Of a DNA stretch of 52,452 nt, positions 36,152 to 45,440 are shown piece after piece. The notes beneath the pieces were generated by a model. It made no database searches, was not told the origin of the DNA, and saw nothing but the letters and a program-made list of their open reading frames with translations. The DNA is from Bifidobacterium myosotis. Its GTDB lineage: Bacteria; Actinomycetota; Actinomycetes; Actinomycetales; Bifidobacteriaceae. The stretch's first letter is position 1. Every line of letters starts with the position of its first letter. The position numbers were made by a program, and so were the translations under genes. The stretch covers positions 1 through 52,452 of the forward strand of contig NZ_MWWW01000025.1 of NCBI RefSeq assembly GCF_002259745.1. The letters are read 5' to 3'.

Positions 36152-37024
36152 ATGAGTGCAGTGAGCGAATCCATCACCCAGCGGATGACCCTGGGTCTGC
36201 TCGCCCGACGGTATGGTCTCGAGATCGACCCCCCGTTCGCCGTCAACGTGACGATCACGTCGCTGAGCGACACGATCGACACCGTGATTCCCGGGTCCCT
36301 GTTCATCTGCGGGGCCGCGCAGGGCGCCGATCTGCCGCGTGCGGCCCAGTCCGGCGCCTATGCGGCGCTCGTGCCGTCGGCTCTGAAGGGGCAGTGCCCG
36401 GATGCGGGCATCCCGCTGCTCTACGGCGATCTCGACGACCGCATGATGGGCACGCTGGCGGCCGGATTCGCCGGTTCGCCCTCGAGCACGATGGCCGTGT
36501 TCGTGGTGGCCGGCGACGACGAGGACGTGATCGATGCCGACGCGCATCATCTCGCCGATTTCCTGCATATGCTCGGCAATCCGGTGGCCCTGGTCAGCGC
36601 ATCCGGCTCCACGTCGATGACCCGCACCCTGAATCTCAGCTACCCGCTCGGCATCCTCGACATGCAGCGTGTGCTCGCCGTGTGCGCGGAGGACGGCGTG
36701 GCCGCGGTGATCATCGCCATGAATCCCTCGACCCTCAAGCCGCACGCCCTCGAATCCGTGAACGTGGACGTGCTCGGCGCCCAGCGTTCCGCATCCGGGC
36801 CCGATCTGGCCGAACTCCGGGACCGCTACGCGTTCGTGGCGGACGGCGATCTGGCGCTGACCCGCCCCACACGGGAATCGGACGATCTGGCCGCGGATTC
36901 GCCGGCGGCCTCCAGCATGTCGCGTCTGCGCCATATGTCGCTCGCCATCGCGATGGTGTTGGCGGCCGGGGTGCGCAGAAACAACGTGCGCAGCGCGTTG
37001 CGCGTGGCCAGCAACCTGACATGA
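36152..37024 (+). CDS. Degenerate MurE-like protein without ATP loop
   Basis: A 290-residue protein in the usual murE position between ftsI and murF. Residues 33-80 match the Mur ligase N-terminal domain (ITSLSDTIDTVIPGSLFICGAAQGADLPRAAQSGAYAALV). The segment AGFAGSPSSTMAVFVVAGDDEDVIDADAHHLADFLHMLG-type region (106-141) lines up with the ATP loop of MurE, but where GTNGKT is expected it reads GDDEDV. DMQRVLAVCAEDGVAAVIIAMNPSTLKPHAL follows like the MurE LQRLL...EVSSHAL region. The C-terminal ligase domain is missing. It has a strong AGGAGGAAGG and an intact frame, so it is likely expressed. It cannot be an active ligase; a structural role or decay are both possible. Confidence 0.72.
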   Translation: MSAVSESITQRMTLGLLARRYGLEIDPPFAVNVTITSLSDTIDTVIPGSLFICGAAQGADLPRAAQSGAYAALVPSALKGQCPDAGIPLLYGDLDDRMMGTLAAGFAGSPSSTMAVFVVAGDDEDVIDADAHHLADFLHMLGNPVALVSASGSTSMTRTLNLSYPLGILDMQRVLAVCAEDGVAAVIIAMNPSTLKPHALESVNVDVLGAQRSASGPDLAELRDRYAFVADGDLALTRPTRESDDLAADSPAASSMSRLRHMSLAIAMVLAAGVRRNNVRSALRVASNLT

Positions 37025-37094
37025 CGGGCCCGCCCCAAGGCCCAATGACTTACATCCATGGGATACCACGGAAGACAAAGGAGCAGATGACACT

Positions 37095-38585
37095 ATGGTG
37101 CCGATGAGCGTGGAGGAGATCGCGCAGGCCGTTTCCGGCCGACTGGTGGAGGACGGGGCACCCGGGCGGCTCGGGGCGTCACCGGCTCCGGCCACCAACA
37201 CCGTCAGCGACTCGCGCCAGGCCGGCGTGGGCTCGGTGTTCGTGGCGATCAGGGGAGAGCGGGTGGACGGCCATGACTTCGTGCCCGCCGTGGCGGCGCA
37301 GGGAGCCGTGACGGCGATCGTGGACCATGAGATCGCCGATGCCGGACTGCCGCAGATCGTCGTGGACGACACCGTGGCGGCCCTCGGCGAGCTGGCACGC
37401 CACAACATCGCCCGGCGACGCGAATTGCCCGGCGACTTCGACCTGATCGGCCTGACCGGTTCGGTGGGCAAGACCACCACCAAGGACCTGCTGTCGTCGC
37501 TGTTGGCCACGCTCGGCCCGACCGTGGCCCCCGTCGGCTCCTTCAACAACGAGATCGGTCTGCCGCTGACCGCGCTCAAGGTGGGGGCGGACACGCGCTT
37601 CTTCGTGGCGGAGATGGGTGCCAACCATGTGGGCGAAATCGCGCGGTTGACCCGCATCGCCCCGCCCGACACCGCCATCGTGCTCAAGGTCGGCGTCGCC
37701 CATCTCGGCGAATTCGGCTCGCGCGAACGCATCGCGCAGGCCAAGAGCGAAATCGTCCAGGGGCTCGTGCCGGGCGGTCTGGCGGTGCTCAACGCGGACG
37801 ACGACCATGTGACGCCGATGGCCGAGATCGCGCCCGGCGACGTGCTCTGGTTCGGCGAGGGCCGCAGCCGCGACAACGAGGTGTTCGCCATGGACATCGC
37901 TGCCGACCATGCGGATCATGCCGAATTCACGCTTATCGCCGCCGACGGCGACCGTGTGGACGTCCATCTGGGCATCCCCGGCCTGCACAACGTGATGAAC
38001 GCGCTGGCAGCCTCCGCCGTGGCCATGCACTACGGCATGACCCCGGAGGCCGTCGCCTCGACGCTCGCCGCGCAGCACGTCATCAGCCCCCATCGCATGG
38101 CGCTGAGCGAGGTGAGCCGCGAAGGGGCGTCCTTCACACTCATCGACGACTCCTTCAACGCCAACCCGGACTCCATGAAGGCCGGTCTTGACGGCCTCAA
38201 GGCATGGCAGCCGGCGGACGGCGCGCACGCCCCGTTCCGTGTGGCCCTGCTGGGCGCGATGCTCGAACTCGGCCCGGCCGAGACCGAACTGCACGCCTCG
38301 ATCGGCGAGTACGCGGCCGAACAGGGGCTTGACGCCATCATCGCCGTGGGATCGGCCACCGACGCGCATCTGGACGCGCTGGCCGGCGCGCTGGCCGGCG
38401 GTGCGAGCGGGGCCGACGAGGCCCGCGACGCGCACGCTCCGCTCGTGGAGCATGTGCACGACGTCGATGCGGCCGAACGGCTGGTGCTGGAACTGGCGGC
38501 GCATCATCCTGATACGGTGGTGCTGCTCAAGGGCTCGCACGTCTCCGGACTGAGCGCATTGGCCGAACGCTGGGCGAGGAACTGA
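37095..38585 (+). CDS. murF: UDP-MurNAc-tripeptide:D-Ala-D-Ala ligase
   Basis: Adds D-Ala-D-Ala to the UDP-MurNAc tripeptide. The 496-residue chain has the N-terminal domain (SDSRQAGVGSVFVAIRGERVDGHDF), the ATP loop GLTGSVGKTTTKD (about 118-130), FNNEIGLPLTAL, AEMGANHVGEI and C-terminal DDSFNANPDSM. These are MurF-specific. AAAGGAG lies 11 bases before the ATG at 37095. An ATG at 37104 is also possible. Confidence 0.95.
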   Translation: MVPMSVEEIAQAVSGRLVEDGAPGRLGASPAPATNTVSDSRQAGVGSVFVAIRGERVDGHDFVPAVAAQGAVTAIVDHEIADAGLPQIVVDDTVAALGELARHNIARRRELPGDFDLIGLTGSVGKTTTKDLLSSLLATLGPTVAPVGSFNNEIGLPLTALKVGADTRFFVAEMGANHVGEIARLTRIAPPDTAIVLKVGVAHLGEFGSRERIAQAKSEIVQGLVPGGLAVLNADDDHVTPMAEIAPGDVLWFGEGRSRDNEVFAMDIAADHADHAEFTLIAADGDRVDVHLGIPGLHNVMNALAASAVAMHYGMTPEAVASTLAAQHVISPHRMALSEVSREGASFTLIDDSFNANPDSMKAGLDGLKAWQPADGAHAPFRVALLGAMLELGPAETELHASIGEYAAEQGLDAIIAVGSATDAHLDALAGALAGGASGADEARDAHAPLVEHVHDVDAAERLVLELAAHHPDTVVLLKGSHVSGLSALAERWARN

Positions 38586-38633
38586 CCCGGCCGCACACAG
38601 GGACGGAACCGAAGAGACAAGGGAAGATTCACC

Positions 38634-39740
38634 GTGATTGCTCTGATCATTGGAATGCTGACGTCGCTGATCATCACACTGGTCGGCACGCCGATGCTGA
38701 TTCGGCTGGTGCACCGCCTGCACTATGGCCAGTACATCCGCCAAGACGGACCGCAGTCACATCTGGTCAAGCGCGGCACCCCGACGCTCGGCGGCGTGGT
38801 CATCAACTTCGCCATCCTGCTCGGCTGGGGCGCCTCCGCACTCTACCGGTACCTGCGCTCGGGCGACGTTCCCTCGTGGTCCGCGGTGCTGGTGCTATTC
38901 GCCATGTTTTCGATGGGCGTGCTCGGTTTCATCGACGACTTCGCCAAGGTGCGCAAGAAGCAGAACGAGGGCCTGACGGTGGGCGGCAAGTTCATCGGCC
39001 AGTTCATCTTCGCCACCATCTACGCGGTGCTGGCGCTCATCATCCCCACCAAATCGGGCCTGCCCAGCGCCCAGCCCGGCATGAGCTTCATCGAGAAGCC
39101 GTTCTTCAGCTTCGATTTCGCCGGACGTGCCGTGGCCATCATCCTCTTCGTCATCTGGGTGAACTTCCTGATGACCGCGTGGACCAACGCCGTGAACCTG
39201 ACCGACGGCCTGGACGGTCTGGCAGCCGGCTCCTCGATGATCTCCTTCACCGGCTTCGGCATCATCGCCTTCTGGGAGAGCTACCACATCAAGGGCGGCG
39301 ACCACGGCGGCTATTCCTACGCCGTGTCCGACCCGCTCGACCTGACCATCATCGCCGTGTGCGCGGCCGTGGCCTGCTTCGGTTTCCTGTGGTACAACTC
39401 GAACCCCGCGTCCATCTTCATGGGAGACACCGGCTCGCTCGCGCTGGGCGGCCTGTTCGCGGCGCTGTCCATCGCCACGCACACCGAGTTCCTGGCCGTG
39501 ATCATGGGCGGGCTGTATGTGATGGAGGCCCTGAGCGACGTGATCCAGGTGGGGTACTTCAAGATGACGCACAAGCGCGTGTTCAAGATGGCCCCCATCC
39601 ACCATCATTTCGAACTGCTGGGATGGACCGAGACCAAGGTGGTGGTCCGGTTCTGGATGATCGAGCTGATCTTCGTGCTCATCGCGCTGACCATCTTCTA
39701 CGGCGACTGGGTGACCAGATCCGGCCTGCTGTTCAGCTAG
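38634..39740 (+). CDS. mraY: Phospho-MurNAc-pentapeptide transferase
   Basis: Integral membrane enzyme with about ten helices that makes lipid I from UDP-MurNAc-pentapeptide and undecaprenyl phosphate. The 368-residue chain contains KRGTPTLGGVVI, GFIDDFAKVRKKQNEGL (DD site), NAVNLTDGLDGLAAG (NLTDGLDG), SIFMGDTGSLALGG and the cytoplasmic HHHFELLGWTETKVV. Start is GTG at 38634 after AGGGAAG. Confidence 0.96.
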   Translation: MIALIIGMLTSLIITLVGTPMLIRLVHRLHYGQYIRQDGPQSHLVKRGTPTLGGVVINFAILLGWGASALYRYLRSGDVPSWSAVLVLFAMFSMGVLGFIDDFAKVRKKQNEGLTVGGKFIGQFIFATIYAVLALIIPTKSGLPSAQPGMSFIEKPFFSFDFAGRAVAIILFVIWVNFLMTAWTNAVNLTDGLDGLAAGSSMISFTGFGIIAFWESYHIKGGDHGGYSYAVSDPLDLTIIAVCAAVACFGFLWYNSNPASIFMGDTGSLALGGLFAALSIATHTEFLAVIMGGLYVMEALSDVIQVGYFKMTHKRVFKMAPIHHHFELLGWTETKVVVRFWMIELIFVLIALTIFYGDWVTRSGLLFS

Positions 39741-39757
39741 CGGAAAGGTAACGGAAA

Positions 39758-39784
39758 CGTGGGCGGCCTATGCTCGCCCACGTC
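39758..39784 (+). terminator. Hairpin between mraY and murD
   Basis: ACGTGGGCG (39758-39766) pairs with CGCCCACGT (39776-39784) around 9 bases. No T-run follows. It lies in the 165-base gap, the largest within the dcw cluster, and may divide transcription or set message ends. A separate promoter for murD in this gap is possible but not evident. Confidence 0.45.
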
Positions 39785-39905
39785 GGCATCCGGGCCGGGC
39801 GCCGCCGCATGCCGTACATGTCGGGCGCACGGTCGGCGTCGGCGGTCAGGGGTCGGCGATCGGGAATCGCCTGCGGGCCTTTGACCAGACTTCTAGGGAG
39901 GAACA

Positions 39906-41351
39906 ATGCAAATCGAAGATAAGACGGTGGTGGTCGCGGGACTGGGCGTGTCCGGTACCTCGCTGGCCGAGGTGCTGCGCGAGCGCGGCGCCCATGTGAT
40001 CGGTGTGGACGAGCGCAAGCCCGAGGCCGACCTCCATTCGTTCGATGACGTGGACTGGGACCGCGTGGACTATGTGATGTCCTCGCCCGTGTTCAATCCC
40101 CGCACGCCGTTCATCCTCGAGGCCCAGCGCCGAGGCATCCCCGTGATGAGCGAGGTCGAATTCGCGTGGCGGCTGCGCGTGGACAACGAACGCACCGGCA
40201 GTCCCGCGCCGTGGATCGGCATCACCGGCACCAACGGCAAGACCTCGACCACCGAGATGACCTCCGAGATGCTCAAGGCCTGCGGCATGGACGCGCCCAC
40301 CGCCGGCAACATCGCCTCCGGCGACATGTCCATGAGCCTGTCGCGCTGCGCCGTCAACCCGAAGCATGACGTGCTGTGCGTGGAGCTGAGCTCCTTCCAG
40401 CTGCACTTCACCGATTCGCTCGAGTTGGATTGCGCCGCGATCACCAACATCGCCGACGACCATTTGGACTGGCACGGCGGCCGCGAGAACTACGCGGCGG
40501 ACAAGTCCAAGGTGTTCCGGGGCGCCAAGCGCGCCATCGTCTACAATGCGCAGGACGCCAAGGTGAGCGCCCTGGCCGAGGCCGCGCACACCGCCGAGGG
40601 ATGCCGCAGGATCGGATTCACCCTCGAGGAGCCCAAGGCCGGGCAGATCGGCATCAAGGACGGCTGGATCGTGGACATGAGCGGCGTGGCCGGCGCAAGC
40701 GCGGGGGAGGAGATCCGCATCGCCCCCATCACCGACTTCACGCATCTCATGGAGCCCGACGGCACCCTGTACCCGCATCTCGTGGCCGATGCGCTGACCG
40801 CGCTCGCCCTCGTGCTGGGCTTCGGCGCGGACCTCAACACCGCGCTCGGCGCGTTGAAGGCGTTCAAACCGGGCGGCCATCGCATCGAGACGGTCGCCGA
40901 GGCCAAGCTGGCCGACGGCGTGGTGCGCTTCGTGGACGATTCCAAGGCCACCAACGGCCATGCGGCCCATGCGTCGCTCTCCAGCTTCCCCGCGAAATCC
41001 GTGGTGTGGATCGCCGGCGGTCTGGCCAAGGGCAGCCGCTTCGAGGATCTAGTCAGGGACCAGGCCCACACCATCAAGGCCGCGGTCATCATCGGCAAGG
41101 ACCAGCAGCCGATGATCGACGCCTTCGCCAGCGAAGCGCCCGACATCCCGGTCACCGTCATCGATCCGGCCGACAACGACACCGTCATGGACCGCGCGGT
41201 CGAAGCCTGCGGCTCGTATGCCGCCGGTGGCGATGTGGTGCTGATGGCCCCGGCATGCGCGTCCATGGACCAGTTCAAGTCCTATGCGGACCGTGGCAAC
41301 CGGTTCGCGGCGGCGGCCCGCACCTGGAGCGAGGTGCATGGCCTCCACTGA
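39906..41351 (+). CDS. murD: UDP-MurNAc-L-alanine:D-glutamate ligase
   Basis: Adds D-Glu in peptidoglycan precursor synthesis. The 481-residue chain has the N-terminal Rossmann-like [17 protein letters not shown], the ATP loop [15 protein letters not shown] (about 107-121), [22 protein letters not shown] and C-terminal [22 protein letters not shown] lies before the ATG. Its last 14 bases overlap the ftsW start. Confidence 0.96.
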   Translation: MQIEDKTVVVAGLGVSGTSLAEVLRERGAHVIGVDERKPEADLHSFDDVDWDRVDYVMSSPVFNPRTPFILEAQRRGIPVMSEVEFAWRLRVDNERTGSPAPWIGITGTNGKTSTTEMTSEMLKACGMDAPTAGNIASGDMSMSLSRCAVNPKHDVLCVELSSFQLHFTDSLELDCAAITNIADDHLDWHGGRENYAADKSKVFRGAKRAIVYNAQDAKVSALAEAAHTAEGCRRIGFTLEEPKAGQIGIKDGWIVDMSGVAGASAGEEIRIAPITDFTHLMEPDGTLYPHLVADALTALALVLGFGADLNTALGALKAFKPGGHRIETVAEAKLADGVVRFVDDSKATNGHAAHASLSSFPAKSVVWIAGGLAKGSRFEDLVRDQAHTIKAAVIIGKDQQPMIDAFASEAPDIPVTVIDPADNDTVMDRAVEACGSYAAGGDVVLMAPACASMDQFKSYADRGNRFAAAARTWSEVHGLH

Positions 41352-42561
41352 TTCCCGTTCCCGCGCGCGCAACATGCGCCGAGCCGCAGGAGAGCCGGCC
41401 CTGGTCATCAACGACTACACCGGTTGGCGCAGCCTGCTCAATCCGTTGTGGTGCTACCACGGCTTCCGCATGGCCGTGGTGGGACTGACCGTGTTCGGCC
41501 TGATCATGGTCTTCTCCAGCTCCACGGTCACGATGACCTCGCAGGGCAAGTCGCCGTTCGTCCAGCTCATCAGCCAGGGCGGCTTCTGCGTGATCGGCCT
41601 GATGCTGGGGTTCGCGGCCATGATGATGCCGGTACGGTTCTGGAGGACGACGGGCATGGGATTCGTGGTCGCCGCCCTGATCATGCAGGCGCTGACCTTC
41701 ACGCCCCTCGGCCTCGACGTCTACGGCAACAAAGGCTGGCTCAATCTGGGCTTCACCACCATCCAGCCAGCGGAATTCATGAAATTCGCGATGTGCGTCT
41801 GGCTGCCCGCCTCGCTGCACGCCTGTAGCAGGCTGTACCGCAAGGAGGGCATCAAGGCATACCGGTTCCCGATGCTGGTGTATGGGCTTGGTCTGTTGCT
41901 GGTGATTGGAGGCAAGGACCTCGGCACCGCGATGATCCTCATCTTCATCGGTGGCGTGGCGTTTCTGGTCGCGGGATTCCCCGGCAAGTGGATGGCGGCC
42001 GGTGCGGGAATCGCCGTGGCGCTGGTCATCGTGCTGGCGGTGACCAGCCCGAACCGTATGCGACGTATCCTCGCCACGTACGGCGATTGCTCCGCCGCCG
42101 ATGCGCAGACCGTGTGCTATCAGTCCATGCACGCCAAATACGCCATCGCCTCCGGAGGCTTGCTCGGTCTGGGCATCGGCAACTCGCGTGAGAAATGGAA
42201 CTATCTGCCTGCGGCCCACAACGACTTCATCTTCGCCATCATCGGCGAGGAGACCGGATTCGTGGGATCGGCCATCGTCATCCTGTTCTTCGTGATTCTC
42301 GGCTGGTGCATGATCGCCATCGCCCTGCAGGTGCCGGACCGGTACGTATCCATGACGCTCATGTGCGTGACCATCTGGCTCGTCGGCCAGGCGCTGGTCA
42401 ACATCGGCGTGGTGGTCGGCGTGTTCCCCGTGCTTGGCGTGCCCATGCCGTTCGTCTCGGCCGGCGGCTCGTCGATGATCATGTGTCTGTCCGCGGCCGG
42501 ACTGGTTGTGGGGCTTATGCGCTCGCAGCCGCAGATCAAACAGGCCAGACAGACCGCGTAG
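41338..42561 (+). CDS. ftsW: Septal glycosyltransferase FtsW (SEDS family)
   Basis: Polymerises lipid II at the septum together with FtsI. The 407-residue chain has about ten membrane helices. SEDS signatures include [13 protein letters not shown] [54 protein letters not shown] and [12 protein letters not shown]. The conserved periplasmic Asp is expected in the large loop. The start ATG at 41338 follows GAGCGAGG and overlaps murD; a longer frame upstream is unlikely. Confidence 0.94.
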   Translation: MASTDSRSRARNMRRAAGEPALVINDYTGWRSLLNPLWCYHGFRMAVVGLTVFGLIMVFSSSTVTMTSQGKSPFVQLISQGGFCVIGLMLGFAAMMMPVRFWRTTGMGFVVAALIMQALTFTPLGLDVYGNKGWLNLGFTTIQPAEFMKFAMCVWLPASLHACSRLYRKEGIKAYRFPMLVYGLGLLLVIGGKDLGTAMILIFIGGVAFLVAGFPGKWMAAGAGIAVALVIVLAVTSPNRMRRILATYGDCSAADAQTVCYQSMHAKYAIASGGLLGLGIGNSREKWNYLPAAHNDFIFAIIGEETGFVGSAIVILFFVILGWCMIAIALQVPDRYVSMTLMCVTIWLVGQALVNIGVVVGVFPVLGVPMPFVSAGGSSMIMCLSAAGLVVGLMRSQPQIKQARQTA

Positions 42562-42577
42562 AGTACACTCGGTAACC

Positions 42578-43780
42578 ATGACTGAAGGCACATTGGAAGG
42601 CGCATATCATATCGTGTTGGCCGGCGGCGGCACCGCAGGCCATGTCAACCCGTTGCTCGCCGTGGCTGGTGCCATCCGCGAGCTCGAACCCACCGCACAG
42701 GTGAGCGTGATCGGCACCGCCGTCGGATTGGAGAAGGATCTCGTCCCGGCCGCCGGACTTGAACTCGACACCATCGAGAAGGTGCCGTTTCCGCGCAGAC
42801 CGAACCTGTACATGCTGAAATTCCCGTTCAAATGGAAGCGCGAGACCGCCAAGGTGCGTGCCATCCTCGAGCGGCGGAAAGCTGAGGTCGTGGTCGGCTT
42901 CGGCGGATACGCCTCCGCGCCCGCCTATGCCACGGCGCATCGGATGGGCATCCCGATCGCCATCCATGAGCAGAACGCCCGCGCCGGCATGGCCAACAAG
43001 CTTGGTGCGCGATGGGCGGAATTCATCGGCACCGTATATGAGGGCACCGGTCTCAAGCCTCGCGAGGGTGCGACCGTCGAACGCGTCGGTCTCCCGTTGC
43101 GTCCGGCCATCGCCGAGCTGGCCCGTCGTATCGGCGAGGACCGCGCCGCCGTCCGCCGCGAGTCGGCCGCACGGCTGGGGGTCGATCCGAACCGTCCGCT
43201 CGTGCTGGTCACCGGAGGATCGTTGGGCGCCCAAAGCCTCAATCGTGCGGTCGCATCCTCGGCGGCCGGGCTGTTGGCCCATGCCCAGGTGATTCACCTG
43301 ACCGGCCGAGGCAAGATCGACGAGGTCCGCGGCCTCGTCTCCCGGTCGGCGGGCGACGGCGTGCTCACCGGACTCGGCCCCGAATCCGCCGGACAGGGGG
43401 ACTACCATGCCGCCGAGTACCTCGAACGCATCGATCTGGCTTTCGCCTGCGCCGATCTGGTGATCTGCCGCGCCGGCGCCGGTTCGGTTTCCGAGCTGGC
43501 GGCGCTGGGACTGCCCGCGATCTACGTGCCGCTGCCCATCGGCAACGGCGAGCAGCGCTTCAACGCCGAGCCTGTGGTGCAGGCGGGTGGCGGTCTGCTG
43601 GTGGCCGACCGTGACCTGACCCCCGCATGGGTCGCCGAGCATGTGCCGGCATTGCTGGCCGACCCCGAGCGCCTCGCCTCCTTCGGTCGCAAGGCCTGGG
43701 AGTACGGCATCCGCGATGCGGCGCGAATCATGGCGCGCCATGTGCTCGACCTTGCCGCACGGCGCAGGGCGCGTGGCTGA
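42578..43780 (+). CDS. murG: UDP-GlcNAc:lipid I N-acetylglucosaminyltransferase
   Basis: Peripheral membrane GT28 enzyme that makes lipid II. The 400-residue chain has the lipid-binding loop [16 protein letters not shown] near the start, [24 protein letters not shown], the second glycine loop [12 protein letters not shown] and the UDP site [25 protein letters not shown] with NGEQRFNA. The ATG at 42578 gives the family N-terminus but has no clear ribosome-binding site; coupling to ftsW 16 bases upstream may help. Confidence 0.95.
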   Translation: MTEGTLEGAYHIVLAGGGTAGHVNPLLAVAGAIRELEPTAQVSVIGTAVGLEKDLVPAAGLELDTIEKVPFPRRPNLYMLKFPFKWKRETAKVRAILERRKAEVVVGFGGYASAPAYATAHRMGIPIAIHEQNARAGMANKLGARWAEFIGTVYEGTGLKPREGATVERVGLPLRPAIAELARRIGEDRAAVRRESAARLGVDPNRPLVLVTGGSLGAQSLNRAVASSAAGLLAHAQVIHLTGRGKIDEVRGLVSRSAGDGVLTGLGPESAGQGDYHAAEYLERIDLAFACADLVICRAGAGSVSELAALGLPAIYVPLPIGNGEQRFNAEPVVQAGGGLLVADRDLTPAWVAEHVPALLADPERLASFGRKAWEYGIRDAARIMARHVLDLAARRRARG

Positions 43781-43868
43781 ACCTTGCCTCACGAATCCCG
43801 CAGAACGAATCCCGCAGATAGGTAAGACTCCTAAGATATGTTCCGGAACACCCGTTAAGGAGCGGAAA

Positions 43869-45440
43869 TTGACTCAACAGCAATCCGAGCGATCCATCGT
43901 GCTCGACCCCACCCATGCCGCCTTCGGCACTGACACGGTTCCCGCGGATCTCGGTCGCACCCACTTCATCGGCATCGGCGGCGCCGGCATGAGCGTGCTG
44001 GCGGAGATGCTCCACGCCCAGGGCGTGGCCGTGGACGGGTCCGACCGTGAACGCAGCAGCAAAACCGACCGGCTCACCGCCCTCGGCATCCCCGTTGAAT
44101 TCGGTCAACGGGCCGATAACGTGGCCGGTGCGGAAACCGTCGTCTATTCCAGCGCCATCAAACCGGACAATCCCGAAATCGTCGCGGCGGCGTCGGCCGG
44201 CGTGCGCATCGTCCATCGCAGCGACATCCTGGCGCTGCTGATGAACGGCAAACGGGCCGTCACTGTGGCCGGCGCGCACGGCAAGACCACGACCAGCTCC
44301 ATGCTGGCCCACATCCTGGTGCATGCCGGCGTCGATCCGAGCTATGCGATCGGCGGCTCCATCCAAGGCCCCGACGGCACCACGCTGGACGGCGGCCATG
44401 CGGGGCGCGGGCCGGTGCTGGTCGCCGAGGCGGATGAATCCGACGGCAGCTTCGCCAAGTATCATCCGACCATCGCCATTATCACCAATACCGAGGCTGA
44501 CCATCTCGACCATTACGGCGACGAGGCCCACTATCAGACCGCGTTCGTGGACCATGCGGGCCACGCCACAGACCACGTCATCATCTGCGCCGACGATCCC
44601 GACAATCGAGGCGTGATCGCCGCGATGCCGGATGCCGTGCGCTCCCGCGTGATCGCCTACGGCACCACCTCCGCCAGCGACCTCGCCGATCTGGACGTCT
44701 CGTCGATCGCCGCATACGTGCGCATCGCCTCCGAAGCCGAGTCCGCGGGCAGCGGCAGCGAACGGTTCACGCTCGAACTGCCGGGCGCGATCACCGGGGC
44801 AACGGTCGCCGGAGGAGCGGATGTCTCGCTTGACGTGGCGCTCAAGGTCCCCGGCGTGCACAATGCGCGCAATGCCGCCGCGGCCATCACCGCCGCCGTC
44901 CTGCTGGGCGTCGCCCCGGATGCGGCTGCGCAGGCCATCGCCGGATTCCTGGGCGCGTCGCGTCGTTTCCAGGTGCGCGGCACGGTCAAGCAGGTCACCG
45001 TCGTGGACGATTACGCCCATCACCCCACCGAAATCGCGGCACTGCTCGATGCGGCCCGCCGTCGTTACCCCGAGTCGGTCATCCGTGTGATCTTCCAGCC
45101 GCACCTGTTCTCCCGCACCCGGTTCTTCGCACGCGAGTTCGCCGAGGCGCTGGCCAAGGCCGATGACGTGATCGTCACCGGCGTCTTCCCCGCCCGCGAA
45201 AAGCAGGAGGACTTCCCCGGCGTGGGCCCCGAGACCATCGTGGATGCCGCGGCAGGACTCAAGGACCAGGCCGCAGGTACGTGGATTCAGGCCGTGGGGG
45301 ATATGAATCTGGCCGCGCGCATGATGGCGATGCGCGCCCATCACGGCGACGTGGTGTTCACTGTGGGCGCCGGCGACATCACCGAGATGGATCAGGTGCT
45401 GCTCGCCGCGCTCGAGGCCCATCGCGAAAGTTGCGAGTGA
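43869..45440 (+). CDS. murC: UDP-MurNAc:L-alanine ligase
   Basis: First amino-acid ligase of the pathway. The 523-residue chain has FIGIGGAGMSVLAEMLHAQG, the ATP loop AGAHGKTTTSSML, EADESDGSFAKYHP, NTEADHLDHYGD and C-terminal DDYAHHPTEIAALL. I chose the TTG at 43869, which follows AAGGAGCGG; the frame is open much further upstream inside murG but without similarity. Its stop overlaps the ftsQ start (TGATG). Confidence 0.95.
   Translation: MTQQQSERSIVLDPTHAAFGTDTVPADLGRTHFIGIGGAGMSVLAEMLHAQGVAVDGSDRERSSKTDRLTALGIPVEFGQRADNVAGAETVVYSSAIKPDNPEIVAAASAGVRIVHRSDILALLMNGKRAVTVAGAHGKTTTSSMLAHILVHAGVDPSYAIGGSIQGPDGTTLDGGHAGRGPVLVAEADESDGSFAKYHPTIAIITNTEADHLDHYGDEAHYQTAFVDHAGHATDHVIICADDPDNRGVIAAMPDAVRSRVIAYGTTSASDLADLDVSSIAAYVRIASEAESAGSGSERFTLELPGAITGATVAGGADVSLDVALKVPGVHNARNAAAAITAAVLLGVAPDAAAQAIAGFLGASRRFQVRGTVKQVTVVDDYAHHPTEIAALLDAARRRYPESVIRVIFQPHLFSRTRFFAREFAEALAKADDVIVTGVFPAREKQEDFPGVGPETIVDAAAGLKDQAAGTWIQAVGDMNLAARMMAMRAHHGDVVFTVGAGDITEMDQVLLAALEAHRESCE

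Noticed and set aside
39741..39905. A firm promoter for murD
   Set aside because: The gap has a hairpin and a good ribosome-binding site, but I see no pair of -35 and -10 boxes with proper spacing.
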